A DNA stretch of 64,000 nucleotides, taken from contig OX578285.1 in assembly GCA_951217055.1 (NCBI GenBank), positions 55,678,024 through 55,742,023 on the forward strand, in the 5' to 3' direction. Each line of letters starts with the position of its first letter. Position 1 is the first letter of the stretch. Made by a program: the position numbers and the translations under genes. Source of the DNA: Gerris lacustris (Eukaryota; Arthropoda; Insecta; Hemiptera; Gerridae). Under the pieces are notes generated by a model. That model did no database searches, was not told the origin of the DNA, and was given only the letters and a program-made list of their open reading frames with translations. Below are positions 12,613 through 64,000 of this stretch, one piece after another.

Positions 12613-12897
12613 AATAAAATATAATAAAAGAAATAAGGACTTTCATTCCAAATAACAACGAACTATATAAGAAACCTCAAGTCCACAAAAGAAAAACTTC
12701 AATTAGAAGTAAACTAATCTCATTCAAATCTTAGTTCCAATGTTAGACTTTAGACATCAGGATCTGCTTCTTGCGAACTAAGTTGATAGAAATGATATTG
12801 TCGCCTTCATTTACTCTAAGGTATATGAGAATTTCTATTTTTATTTTTAGGGGGCCTCAGTAGCTCGGATCCTGGGTTATCCTATTAATAACGTTAA

Positions 12898-13872
12898 CCC
12901 TAGAACGCTAACCATATTTTTTAACCTCTTATGACTAACCTTGAGTCATATTGACTCCCTAATCTATTATACCCAGTTTTATTAAAATATAAAGGCCTAA
13001 TATGTACAATATTTGTTTAACACGTTTTAGTGCTAGTTGATGGGACACTTGGGTGCTTTTTTTGCCATAAAAAACCATGTTTTCCTTTCAATTCCGGATT
13101 TTTAATCTGGACTACTATTTCGTATCCGGTATTGTTATGTACCGGAGTGGTTTTATTTACTTTTTTTTATGTAGCTTTTTTCTTTCATTTCCTTTGGTTT
13201 TTCCATTTCGTAAATTGTTTCAATTAATTTATCATTTTCCTCATCATTGCTGATGGAATCAAAAAAGGCATTTTCTATTTTCAAATCAGGGTCCAAATCA
13301 CAAACGTCACCATTATTGTCGAATACGCTCTTTTTCATAATCGGTATCTGAATCGGTCATTTCCTTCATCAAGCGATAAATGTCGTTTGGATCATTGTAT
13401 TTTTTCTCCATTATTTGACTATATTCATATTCTATTAACTTTATATAATTTAGACGTATAAAGACAAAAAAAATATAACAATTTATACTTATAAATGAAT
13501 AAATTACAATTATATTACCTTCAATTTGAAATAATTGTTGAATTAAAAGTTATATAATATCTAATTTATAAGATTTGAAACGGCCAAATAAACAATAACA
13601 CTACATACTATTCTAAAAAATACTATTCTGCGTCAAAATGACCCACAAAAAAATTACGTTAGAGACTAAACAGGAGTCAAAATGACTCCGTGGCTGCAGA
13701 AAAACTATATGTCCTCTTTAGAATCTGAATGTGGAACTGATAGAAGTGTAGAAGGGTCATTCAAGGGTGGGAGATAGCATAGCTGAGATGTGGGAGTTCT
13801 GTGTTTTACAGACACCGTGCATTCGTAGTTAAAAAAAGGGATTCATTTTGACTCCAGGTTAGCTTTCTAGGG
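12898..13872. mobile_element. piggyBac element, internally deleted
   Basis: Termini CCCTAGAACGCTAACC and GGTTAGCTTTCTAGGG are inverted repeats of piggyBac type, each flanked by TTAA (12894-12897, 13873-13876), the diagnostic target duplication. Length 975 bp against roughly 2.4 kb for intact elements. It carries the start of a transposase on the minus strand and none of the catalytic DDD region, so it can only move in trans. Confidence 0.93.
13020..13411 (-). pseudogene. N-terminal remnant of a piggyBac transposase
   Basis: On the minus strand an ATG at 13409-13411 opens MEKKYNDPNDIYRLMKEMTD and ends at a stop at 13313-13315. A shifted frame continues with an acidic stretch (NNGDVCDLDPDLKIENAFFD), and further on GKHGFLWQKKHP resembles the W-containing segment that precedes the DDE domain in piggyBac transposases. 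Frameshifts and the missing remainder make it non-functional. The acidic N-terminus is typical of the family. Confidence 0.75.
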
Positions 13873-13879
13873 TTAAGCA

Positions 13880-15585
13880 GCATCGGGCATGGTCACAATT
13901 TCTTTTTGACATTTTCATGTCTTTACTTAGGCACATAAACTCGAAAAGCGTTCCCGAAAAACGACACCAAAAAGCGTTACACTGTAATAGGAGGGTAGAA
14001 GGAGGTAGGAGCTAAGTGCACTCAACCCTGCCCGCTCTCCCTAGGGTCTCCCCTCACCATCGGCCACATGCTTCAAGCTTCAGTCAATCTGTCACTTTCA
14101 GAATGCGGCCTGCAGCCCTGCGAGAAAGATTTTACCTACCGCTCACGCTTACCTCACCACCTCACGCTCACGCCACCTCTAACACTCGAACATGGCGACA
14201 TTTCATGTCGGTAGCTTACTCGGAGCGAATACATGAAAATGCCTCACTGTCTTGCAGACTCGTATGCAAGAAATTTGGATAGGCTGTCAAATGGTGACTA
14301 ACTGGTTGTCCAATTATAAGGCTTAAGAGCTATTTCAACGTCAAGTCTAATTCAGCTAGGTCATTTTACTTAAAGGGACTTGGTAAGTGTAAACAAAGGG
14401 TTGTACATATCCAATGGATTAAACAAGGCTTGAAATCAAGAAGGTTCGTCAACAATAACTGTCGTCAAACATCAAAATCCCTGTTCCTTGTTTGATATCC
14501 TTTGACCAAAAAGGAGATTTGTGACATCAAAAGCCCATGTTGTCTTCCATCTATTGTAGAAGTACTCTAGTTGACAACACTATTCAACTATGGATGCCCT
14601 GATTTCTCCCTTTGGATCTTTGTACCGTCGTTTCTTTTGTGCCATTATTATCATTGTTTAGGGCCCAAAAGACAGTTTTTAGTGCTGAACATTACAAAAA
14701 AAGTTTGATGTTTCGATACAGAAATTGTGGAAAATGTGAATCTCATCGTTCCATTAAAATAGAAAAAGATAAAAAATCAACCTGCTAATTTCCGCTACTT
14801 ATACAGTAAATGGACAATATTTCTTAAACGCAGTTAAATATGGTTATTTGGTGACTAAGAATAATCTCTTGAAATAAAAATTTTTTTTTCTTCCTTTTTT
14901 TTTTTTTTTTATAAATTCTGGACACCTCTTGAGTTATGTTCGATCCTTCATAAAAAAAAAAATCGGCAACTATTATACTAAGGTAAAATTATTATAAAAG
15001 AAGGAATAATAAATAATTCGTTTCATAATAAACACATGAATTAGTAATTCATATTTGCCAGAAAACGCAACCCTATGCAAATTTTACAATTAGACAAGGG
15101 GACTTATATGCATAAAACATCAGAATAACAAGATACATCATGCTAATTATGAAAATGTATCTACTATTTTTTTTTTAAATTAAAATAAATATACATTTAT
15201 TTAACAATACAGTTAAACATTGCACTACGGAGATTGTGAGTGGTACTTTTGAGAACCGAAGGGGCTGGGATAATTTCAGGTTCCAAATAAATAGCCTGAG
15301 TTAGTCATTCTTACATCGCCATTCATAAGAATGCGTTGAGCAGATAGCACTTTACGTTTTCAAAATTTTTATTATTTGCATAAATTCTATTCCATTATTG
15401 ACACAGTTAAAGTAATATGGTGGTAGAGGTTAGTTTGGAAAGATAAAATTTAGAAAAATATATAGTACAGTTAATGATAATTTCGAAAATCCATTCTTCG
15501 TGATATCGTTAATTCTGCATTGATTGTATTTTAACTGTCAATGATAAAAATCAAGTTCTTGGCAGAACTGAGACTAAAACAATAA
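13880..15585. other. Unassigned sequence, partly GC-richer (13.9-14.3 kb)
   Basis: 13980-14280 is richer in C than its surroundings and has an 88-codon ORF without recognised features; it may be part of an unidentified repeat. The rest is AT-rich with poly-T runs near 14880-14910. No exon assigned. Confidence 0.4.
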
Positions 15586-16025
15586 ACGTATGATACAGTG
15601 TAAGAATAATGTAAAATAGGGACAACAATTAGTTACAATGTTGATTGTAAGGATCTTGCAGAATTGAGACTACATAATTAAAAATATGTAGTAGTAAAAG
15701 GTAACTGAAAAGTAGGTACTACACAATAAACATAAGATATAGTGTAAGGATGCTGCAGAATTGAGTCTAACTTAATCAAAATATGTTGTAGTGTAAGGCT
15801 ATTGCAGCATAGGGACTACCACAATAAACATTGTGTTATAATGTAATGATATTGCAGCATAGGGACTACCACAATAAACATTGTGTTATAATGTAAGGAT
15901 ATTGCAGCATAGGGAATACCACAATAAACATTGTGTTATAATGTAAGGATATTGCAGCATAGGGACTACCACAATAAACATTGTGTTATAATGTAAGAAT
16001 ATTGATAAATTGAGAGTACCTCAAT
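15585..16025. repeat. 50-bp tandem array
   Basis: Units of attgcagcatagggactacc plus acaataaacattgtgttata at exactly 50-bp spacing (15801, 15851, 15901, 15951), preceded by more diverged copies back to about 15590. Confidence 0.9.
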
Positions 16026-17731
16026 AAAAATATATACATCACAAAATGTTGCCAAATTTTTACGTGTTCATTTTTAAGCACAAATCATATTCCAGTCCTG
16101 TTAAGATTCCATATATGATATTTTTTATTGCCTATTAAATTAATTGGTAATGTGGATTAGTATTAATTAACTAACACGACCACTTTAATCCCGTCACAAA
16201 AACAGCATTTAACCACCGCTAACCAATTTCAACCACATCTAATCTCGTTTGAACTAAAGCAAGTGGCTCACATTAGTCCTCTAACAATCTTCAATGTGAA
16301 ATAAACGTAAATATACATATGTATACACATATGTATATACATATGTATATACATATGTATGTTAAATAGATTTTTAACACTTTTATTCCACAAGTAAAAC
16401 ATAATTTAGTTTAATAATATCCTTTCATTTTTAGAATATTCAATTAGTTATATAATCGTAATTAAATATATCAAAATAAATAAAGATAATCGTTCGTTAT
16501 ATTAAATTTAGGTACCTGTTTAAAATGTATGGATAAACAGAGAATGTATTTGAAAAATATATAAATATAATCGTCCCATTTATAGTTACCACTATTAAAA
16601 CACATAATATTATAACAATATTATTTATAAATACGAATTGATCATTACAGCTTCATTCGAAATGTATTCACTAACATTATACTGAATTATCAGGATGGTT
16701 CAGAAAAATATTTAATTATTATTTATTTTAATGAAAGTTATATACCTTTAAATTGAAAGTATAACTTTTTTTTTTTTTCAATCGCGTAATTTCAAATCGA
16801 ATGTGTAAAGATAAGGCTGATTAATAAAGATATACAGGTGAGTTAATGATGAGTAACGGTAATGTAATCAATAGTGAGATTTTCTTATCATTAAAAATAA
16901 ATTATCAGATTTTATTTATTTTTTTTTTTCTGCACCATCCTGTGAAATTGATAAAAAAGACACTGCCTTTTTTATAGATAAAATAAAGGTTAAAAAAAAG
17001 TTTTACTGTTCAATCAATTTCTACTACATAAATTTAAAAAAAAAAATGATAATATATTTTTTTAAGTTATTATATATAAAATGATATATAATTTTTTCAA
17101 TATTTATAATAAGTTACCAAAAAGAAAATTAACTAAAAAGATGAAACGTATTTTTGTTCTAATTTTTCACAAAATTAAAAATATTTATTAAAATTTACAT
17201 AATATATACATATATATATATATTGAAATTATATTTTTTTAAACCCTTAAAAAAAAAAAAAAAAATCAAAAGAAGTCAAAAACAAATTTGTTCAATTTCA
17301 AAAATAAAGATTACGTTTGTACCTACCTCACTGCCAGTCGAATTCAATTAACAAACAAAAAAGAACAAAACGAATGGGAAACATTATTAAATTAAAAAAA
17401 AAAAAATAATAATTATTAAGCAAATTTGTTCGTAATATATTTATTGAAAATATTATTAGATTCATTGAATTAAAATTTATGTTCCTTGCACAATCATAAA
17501 TAAATTTTAACCCAAACAATTTTTTAAATAATGTCAGTGTAATAAATAAAGTAGAATATACTACTTATCCTATTAGGTTCTTTTATTTCTTGTTAAAATC
17601 ATTTATCCTTGATTTTGCTTGTTATATTTCAAATGTATATGTAAACCCATTAATATCAATAACATATTATATTCTTCTTATAACATACATGTTATTGTTA
17701 ATAATTGTTTACAAATGCTAGATTATATATA
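16026..17731. other. AT-rich intronic sequence
   Basis: Contains a small array of catatgtatata (16314-16362). Otherwise no recognisable gene or element. Confidence 0.5.
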
Positions 17732-18766
17732 CAGGGTGGTCCAAAAGTCTCCCCCCCCCCCTCTTAACTTTTGAACGGTTTGAGATAAATTAATGAAACT
17801 TGGGGGATCTCTACCATGCAAAGGGAAGTTTGTTTTCATGAAATCACCCACTAGGGGCAACCACCCAATTTGCCCCCAGGCCACCCAACTTCAAAATTTC
17901 AAATTGGAGTGTATATTTTTGATAGCATATTTGGATTCTACGGTGAAAAATAATAAACTTTTACTTGGAAATATTTTTTCTATCTCCAATATTTTCCCCC
18001 CTACAGGGGGGCAAAGATAGCAAAATAACCCTACAGATAATACGTTGTAAAATCTAAACGGTTAGAGATAAATTATTGAAACTTAGGGGATCGGTACCAT
18101 GTAAAGGGAAGTTTGTTTTCATGCAACCGCGCTGTAGGGGCAACCTCCTACTTTGCCCCCAGACCACCTAACTTCAAAATTTTTTCCTAGAATGTATATT
18201 TTTGATAGCAGATTTAGATTCTACGGCAAAAAATAAAAATATTTTACTTCAAACTTTTTTTTCTACCTTTAATATTTTGCCCCCTATAGGGGGGCAAAGG
18301 TATAAAAATCGTAGATTTCGGCACCTGGGGGCAAAATGGTGGTTGCCCCTAGTACGCGAGTGGATGATTAAACACTTCCCTTTAAATGGTACAGATCCCC
18401 CAAGTTCCATGCCTTTATTTCAAACCGTTTAGATTTTATAACGATCTAAGTGTTATTTTTTTAATATTTCGGAAGGGTTATTCTTTGCCCCCCTGTAGGG
18501 GGCAAAATATTGGAGATAGAAAAAATAGTTTCAAGTAAAAGTTTATTATTTTTCACCGTAGAATCCAAATATGCTATCAAAAATATACGCTCCAATTTGA
18601 AATTTTGAAGTTGGGTGGCCTGGGGGCAAATTGGGTGGTTGCCCCTTGTGGGTGATTGCATGAAAACAAACTTCCCTTTGCATGGTAGAGATCCCCCAAG
18701 TTTCATTAATTTATCTCTAACCGTTTAAAAGTTAAGAGGGGGGGGGGAGACTTTTGGACCACCCTG
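17732..18766. mobile_element. TA-flanked foldback element, CAGGGTGG family, copy 2
   Basis: Same termini, poly-C/G runs and TATA flanks as the copy at 9902. Long inverted arms contain accatgcaaagggaagttt and its inverse. It ends 131 bp upstream of the 56-nt brp exon, so it lies within the acceptor-proximal intron. No transposase. Confidence 0.88.
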
Positions 18767-18897
18767 TATATATTATATGTGTGTGTGTGTATATATATAT
18801 ATGCAATATAAATATATATTTTATGCAATAAATCAAATTGCATTTTGTAGATGAAGATATACATGTTTTATAAAGGGGAAGAATATCTATGTTCTAG

Positions 18898-59516
<40,619 letters not shown>

Positions 59517-60590
59517 TAAAGATATTATTTAGTTAAAACAAAAGATAAATACATTTTATTTTTAAAAAAAAGAAATGAATAATAGGTTTTAAGAAAAAAA
59601 AAATAATAAAAATAAATAAATCAAATAAATAAATAAATAAAAGAGATTTTTAGCTGATACAGAACTTGAAACAGTATTATCTAGCTTCGTAAAGGAACTT
59701 GCCTTCTTTTTGTATTAGTCGGCTCCGTGGTTTTATTTGTTTCCTTTTTTTATTTATTTCCATTTATCTTCCTGAGACTTTTTTTTATCCCTACGATGAG
59801 AGAGCAGGTGCAGGTGAATCGAGATGGCAGGCGCTGTGAGAATGCTCATGTCATCAAAGGGCTTATATCGCCCGTTCTCATTTCTCCAGTACGTATCCAT
59901 TCTATTATACATAGCAATAGTTATATCACACTAAACAAGGAGGAAAATGGCGTCAATAAATAAAACAGTAAAAAGCCTCGCAGGGCTTTTCGTAGCCCTT
60001 GGACTATGTTACATTGAGGTTCTTGGTGGCATCGCCCGCTCTGCCTAGCCCTATGATGTGACCATGTATGGGGGCCAACCTAGCGGACATTTATCAAATT
60101 CAATCTTAAATTGTAACACACCACTCACTGAATACCATCTTCTATGTTATTTCACAACAAATAAGGTTATAGATTCATGTAGCCTACGCGCGCATCTTCA
60201 TATGCATCTTTTTATGTATAATCACATTATCATGAAAAGGGAGGTTTCAAAGTTACAGAATTGACCCGCTTATCACTATCAGCAGCAGTTTCGGGTGTTA
60301 AGTAACTCCGAATCTATTTAAGTCGGGGTGTTACTGTACATAAAAAAACACGTCGTCAGGATAACTACAAACCAATAAGACATGCTGGCAATGTAATTAG
60401 CTTCTAATAATGCAAGACCACCGGGAAAATATTATTTGCAGGGTTATTATGTTACATCGAAGTGGCCGACGAGGAATGATTATTGTAAGAGGATATGGTG
60501 ACCTTGCTATCTATAGAGTCTAACAGAGGCAAAATGCTGGTGGGGAATTTATGGAAGAGAAAAGTCCGAAAAGGGTTCACCTTGGATAGT

Positions 60591-60609
60591 GGGGGGGGGG
60601 GGGGGGGGG
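60591..60609. repeat. Poly-G run
   Basis: Nineteen consecutive G, on a transcript-sense strand if still within the brp 3' UTR. Confidence 0.9.
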
Positions 60610-62214
60610 CAAAAGTGAAATATCTGTTATAATTAATTAATGGACATTTAAGAATATGTATAGTATTTTCGTTCCGTGTAGGTTAAATTTCACCAGTTGA
60701 AGGAGTGATAAAGCATATGTATTTAAGGACTTATCGTACACGAATCATCAATATATTTTATGAAAATTATTTTTTAAATTCATTATCTAAAACTTAGGTA
60801 ATATCAAGTTCTAGTTATTTACAATATAATTTATATATTTAACTTATTTTGTGTTTCAGATAACATCCACCGTCTTGAAATTTTATCATAAACAAATTAT
60901 ACACCAAAACATTTTAATTTTTTTTGGAAAAAAAAGTTATTGTAATTAAATGTATTAATTATTGTCTCCCGTTAAAGGTTATAACATTTTCTAATTAATA
61001 TTTGTAAGTGCTCTCTCATTTGGTGATTCAAAGAAAATGAAAAGAAAAAAAAAATATATTAAAAACAAGTTGTAGAGTCTAGTGCCCCTTCTCGTGTTAT
61101 CCAGTATATATTTATATATTTGGATGGGATTTTGTAAGAGATTAAATAAATAATCAAAAAACTTAAACTAAAACGATTAAATGAACCACTGATGTAAATT
61201 GCACAGTTGGTTCTGTGGATCATTTCACTTGCCTTATACTTGTGTTGATAACGTGAATAAACACAGAAAAGAAACTGGAATAACATTGATTCGTGGTTTT
61301 GTAGATTTTTTTGCTTTTCGGCCTACAAAAAATTATAGATAGTGGACTAATTTTAGCATAAATAATTTTTAATATATAAAAAAAAAAAAAAAAATCTTTT
61401 TTGAAATATTTTATACTTCCATTCATCCTATTCAATAAGTATTTTTTAATAAATCGAGATAAAAAAAAATATATATATAATTTTTAAACTTTTTAAAAAG
61501 CATATCGATAGTATGGATTGGCCAAAAAATCGATATTTATGTAAAATAATAAATAAATTTAACAATATTCAATGGAGGCTATTATATGTAGCTGGGTTTT
61601 TAATCACTTGCAAAAGATTTAAAAATATAATTACGTGTTACTGTAAAGTAAGGTTTTACTAAACCAAGTTTTCGTTTGAGTTTTTAATGACAACAAAATG
61701 TAACAATAGAACGAATTATGTATCTTCGGGACAAAAGTCGAAGGATATTTTTAATTAATAAAATAAGTACTGACTTTAAAACATTAATAAATTATAGAAA
61801 AACTAAACTATGAAATTATAGTAATTACTGTAAGATAAAGAGCTCAAGACAGCGATTAGAATCAATCGCTCATTTATCAAACAATAAATCCTTGACACTA
61901 AAAAAGGAGAACAGAAACTTCAAGACAACTCAAAAAAATCTTTATTAACAAAGGAATAAAAACTAAAAAAGAAACTTCAAGATCAATAATAAATCTTGAC
62001 TAATAATAATAATAATAATAATAATAGATGAACTAATTAAAATATATATTATAGTTAATCCTGTACATTGGAGTTCCTAAAAATACTTGAAACTAATCAT
62101 TTTGTTTTAAAGAACTATAAAAGAAACTTAAACAAATTAAACTAAAATACACTTGAAACTAAAATGAGCAATACATTTTTAAGCTAAAATATAAAACAGA
62201 AACTTAAAAAAAAA

Positions 62215-62590
62215 ACATTTGAAACAAACATCAACACAAAAATCAATAAATCATTAAAGTGACTATAATTATATTAGAGGCCTGTAAGAACTATGCAGTG
62301 CGACAGTAAATACTATAAACAATAAATCTTTACAGTGACTATAATCACATTAGAGGCATGTAAGAACAAATAACTATTACCGTATGTAAGAACAATGAAC
62401 TATGATAGTAAATGTTATAAACAATAAATCTTTACAGTGACTAAAATCACATTAGAGGCATGTAAGAACAAACAACTATTACCGTATGTAAGAACAATGA
62501 ACTATGATAGTAAATGTTATAAACAATAAATCTTTACAGTGACTAAAATCGCATTAGAGGCATGTAAGAACAAACAACTATTACCGTAAA
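62215..62590. repeat. 102-bp tandem array
   Basis: aaacaataaatctttacagt recurs at 62317, 62419 and 62521, with a diverged earlier unit. Units include ttagaggcatgtaagaacaa. Confidence 0.92.
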
Positions 62591-62619
62591 TATTCAACGG
62601 AATATTTATGAAACAAAGA

Positions 62620-62621
<2 letters not shown>

Positions 62622-62661
<40 letters not shown>
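62622..62661. repeat. Poly-T run (40 nt)
   Basis: Forty consecutive T directly after the 102-bp array; may be the tail of a minus-strand retroelement, but nothing recognisable is attached. Confidence 0.9.
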
Positions 62662-62662
<1 letters not shown>

Positions 62663-63403
62663 TATTATATTGTATGTTATTTGTAAAAATAAAAAATCTC
62701 AACTTAAATTGTTATTTGTCAAGGTACAAAACATCGCTTTCTTTTATAAATTTTTAATATTAAAAAAAAATTAAAAGAAAAGAAAAAAAAATGCTATTCT
62801 CACTTATAAAATGCGTTAAACAAATAATTAAATTAAAAATAAATTTAACCTGTTTAACTTCAGTATTAACTAGAATCTCAATACATTTTTGTACAAAAAC
62901 GTTTTTTAAAAAATAAAATTATTTTTAATTTGATCTATTATCTATTCATCAAAATATTTCTTTAATCTATACTAGTAATTTATTCTAATATATTTTAATG
63001 GGTTTTATTTATTTAAATAATTTAATCTATTCCCTATTTATCAAAGAATTTTAAATATTTTTTTAAAACTTATTATTTACTTTTCTATCAACTACTTATT
63101 TAAATTATAAAGTAATAATAATTAAGTGACATATTTTTTAATAATACATATAATTTATTTTGTCCAAACATTATCTTTATAGCCATACACGTTATCAATA
63201 TTATTCCAGGTTAAATATTAGGGAGTTATTAGAAATGTATTCACAAAAAAATGAATAAATAAATAAATATATAATATATATATATCCAGTAATATTTACA
63301 TATTTGGATAAATGTTATTAAGGTTTATATACTATGTATATAATCAATCATTATAAAAAAAATCGAGTAAATAATGTTTAATAAGTGTGCTAAAAAATAA
63401 GCA

Positions 63404-63410
<7 letters not shown>

Positions 63411-63476
<66 letters not shown>
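63411..63476. repeat. (TA)n microsatellite
   Basis: About 33 TA units in AT-rich flanking DNA. Confidence 0.95.
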
Positions 63477-63480
<4 letters not shown>

Positions 63481-64000
63481 TTATACTCATAGAATTATAA
63501 TTTTTCATTTTAATTTTAATTTCATTATTTTTTAATACCATTAAAAAAAAAGAAAATATATTATTTGTGCTGTTGGTATAAGAACATAATCATTGTTATG
63601 CTTTATTAATAAGCTGTTATTATTTATATATTCTCGACAATAAGACATAATGGTATTTTCATCGGACTTTACCAAGACAAAAAAAAAAAATATAATAATA
63701 ATAAAAATAAACAGTCCAAATAATAATTTTTATTATTAAAATATGTTGAAGTGTTCTAATAAAAAGAGGCATTGAATAACCATTATAAATATTTATTTTA
63801 TAAAATTTAAAAAAAATTGGCTTCTTTTTTAATTTAAATGAAATAAAATTGTAATAACTAATTATCGTAAGTAATATTATGAGAATATATCACTATAAAG
63901 TTAATAAAAAAAATGGAAAAAATAGATACTAATAATGACTGATAATTTTTCAATGAAACTGGTCTATCAATGTTTCTTCGATAATTATATTTTTTATTAT

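Larger units (their letters stand above)
11825..12664 (+). mobile_element. Penelope-like retroelement remnant
   Basis: A region at 11890-12390 translates in one frame, with decay, to a C-terminal Penelope-type segment: LPYIK-like, SKLKD, NVLYQIK, then a GIY-YIG endonuclease with CKQCPPTYIGETSQQFKNR, a His-rich middle and HQKRLTLEMLYIKSN. The element is bracketed by a 23-bp inverted pair, agttcgttgttatttggaat (11825) and its inverse (ending 12664). The reverse-transcriptase part is absent, so this is a 5'-truncated, non-functional copy. Confidence 0.85.
1..18897 (+). other. brp: Inferred 3' part of a large brp intron
   Basis: The exon at 18898 starts in the middle of a codon (two bases complete a Gly), so a coding exon must lie upstream. 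I searched by eye for the expected preceding ELKS segment and found none in these 18.9 kb, which hold only repeats, transposon remnants and AT-rich DNA. The intron reading is an inference. An additional short exon or a nested gene could have been missed. Confidence 0.6.
59517..64000 (+). other. brp 3' UTR and downstream AT-rich sequence
   Basis: No coding region recognised. The first part (to perhaps 60.5 kb) includes moderately GC-rich stretches (59790-60060) and several AATAAA hexamers (near 59637 and 59954), so the 3' UTR end cannot be fixed. A run of about 19 G is at 60591-60609. From 60.6 kb onward the sequence is AT-rich with poly-A/T and TA tracts and a 102-bp tandem repeat. Confidence 0.55.

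Noticed and set aside
13030..13227. + strand ORF inside the piggyBac element
   Set aside because: Opposite to the decayed transposase start and hydrophobic low-complexity; an antisense shadow.
17793..18706. ORFs beginning MKLGGS that recur in several places
   Set aside because: They are conserved only because they lie in the inverted arms of the CAGGGTGG foldback element (also at 9891-10901); no protein family features.

Overview
The window is AT-rich arthropod (almost certainly insect) nuclear DNA. The evidence is one intron-rich neuronal gene, bruchpilot (brp; the insect ELKS/CAST/ERC active-zone scaffold), on the + strand, in a landscape crowded with eukaryotic transposons (piggyBac, PIF/Harbinger, Tc1/mariner-like, MULE/FLYWCH, Penelope-like, Gypsy, tRNA-derived SINEs), minisatellites and (TA)n tracts. 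The insect order cannot be settled from the sequence.

Gene. Thirteen coding exons of brp can be placed, encoding about 1,538 residues of nearly uninterrupted coiled coil down to the natural C-terminus, with all splice phases consistent. The first visible exon is a 56-nt exon at 18898-18953. It is separated by an intron of about 31 kb from the main exon cluster at 50088-59516. The N-terminal part of the protein (roughly the first 200-250 residues, by comparison with Drosophila BRP) is not found and probably lies upstream of position 1, so bases 1-18897 are read as the 3' part of another very large intron. The last exon is only 36 nt and carries the conserved C-terminal tail AGPAGFLKSLF. Bases 59517-64000 are 3' UTR and AT-rich intergenic sequence with no other recognisable gene.

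Layout. 1-1.3 kb: foldback repeat and a 150/180-bp tandem array. 2.2-3.3 kb: tRNA-derived SINE apparently split by a terminal-inverted-repeat element. 5.6-8.2 kb: two TIR elements, the second Harbinger-type with TTA target duplication. 9.9-11 kb and 17.7-18.8 kb: two copies of a foldback element with TA flanks. 11.8-12.7 kb: Penelope-like remnant with a GIY-YIG domain and a possible hammerhead motif. 12.9-13.9 kb: internally deleted piggyBac element flanked by TTAA. 23-25.7 kb: decayed Gypsy polyprotein. 26-33 kb: minisatellites, a 290-bp-unit element, a TA-flanked mariner-like element and SINE pieces. 34.8-39.2 kb: hairpins, MITE and a 26-bp array. 39.3-40.4 kb: MULE-like element with a FLYWCH zinc finger and iterated terminal motifs. 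41-48 kb: a cluster of tandem and dispersed copies of one non-coding family. 50-59.5 kb: the brp exons, with a Harbinger element (itself carrying a 1.4-kb palindromic insertion) in one intron.

The window is therefore one synaptic scaffold gene whose introns host most of the other features. No operon, CRISPR array or prokaryotic system is present. The most useful observations are the exact exon structure of brp across the giant intron, the nested transposons that can be delimited by their target-site duplications, and large inverted repeats that would be transcribed within brp pre-mRNA.
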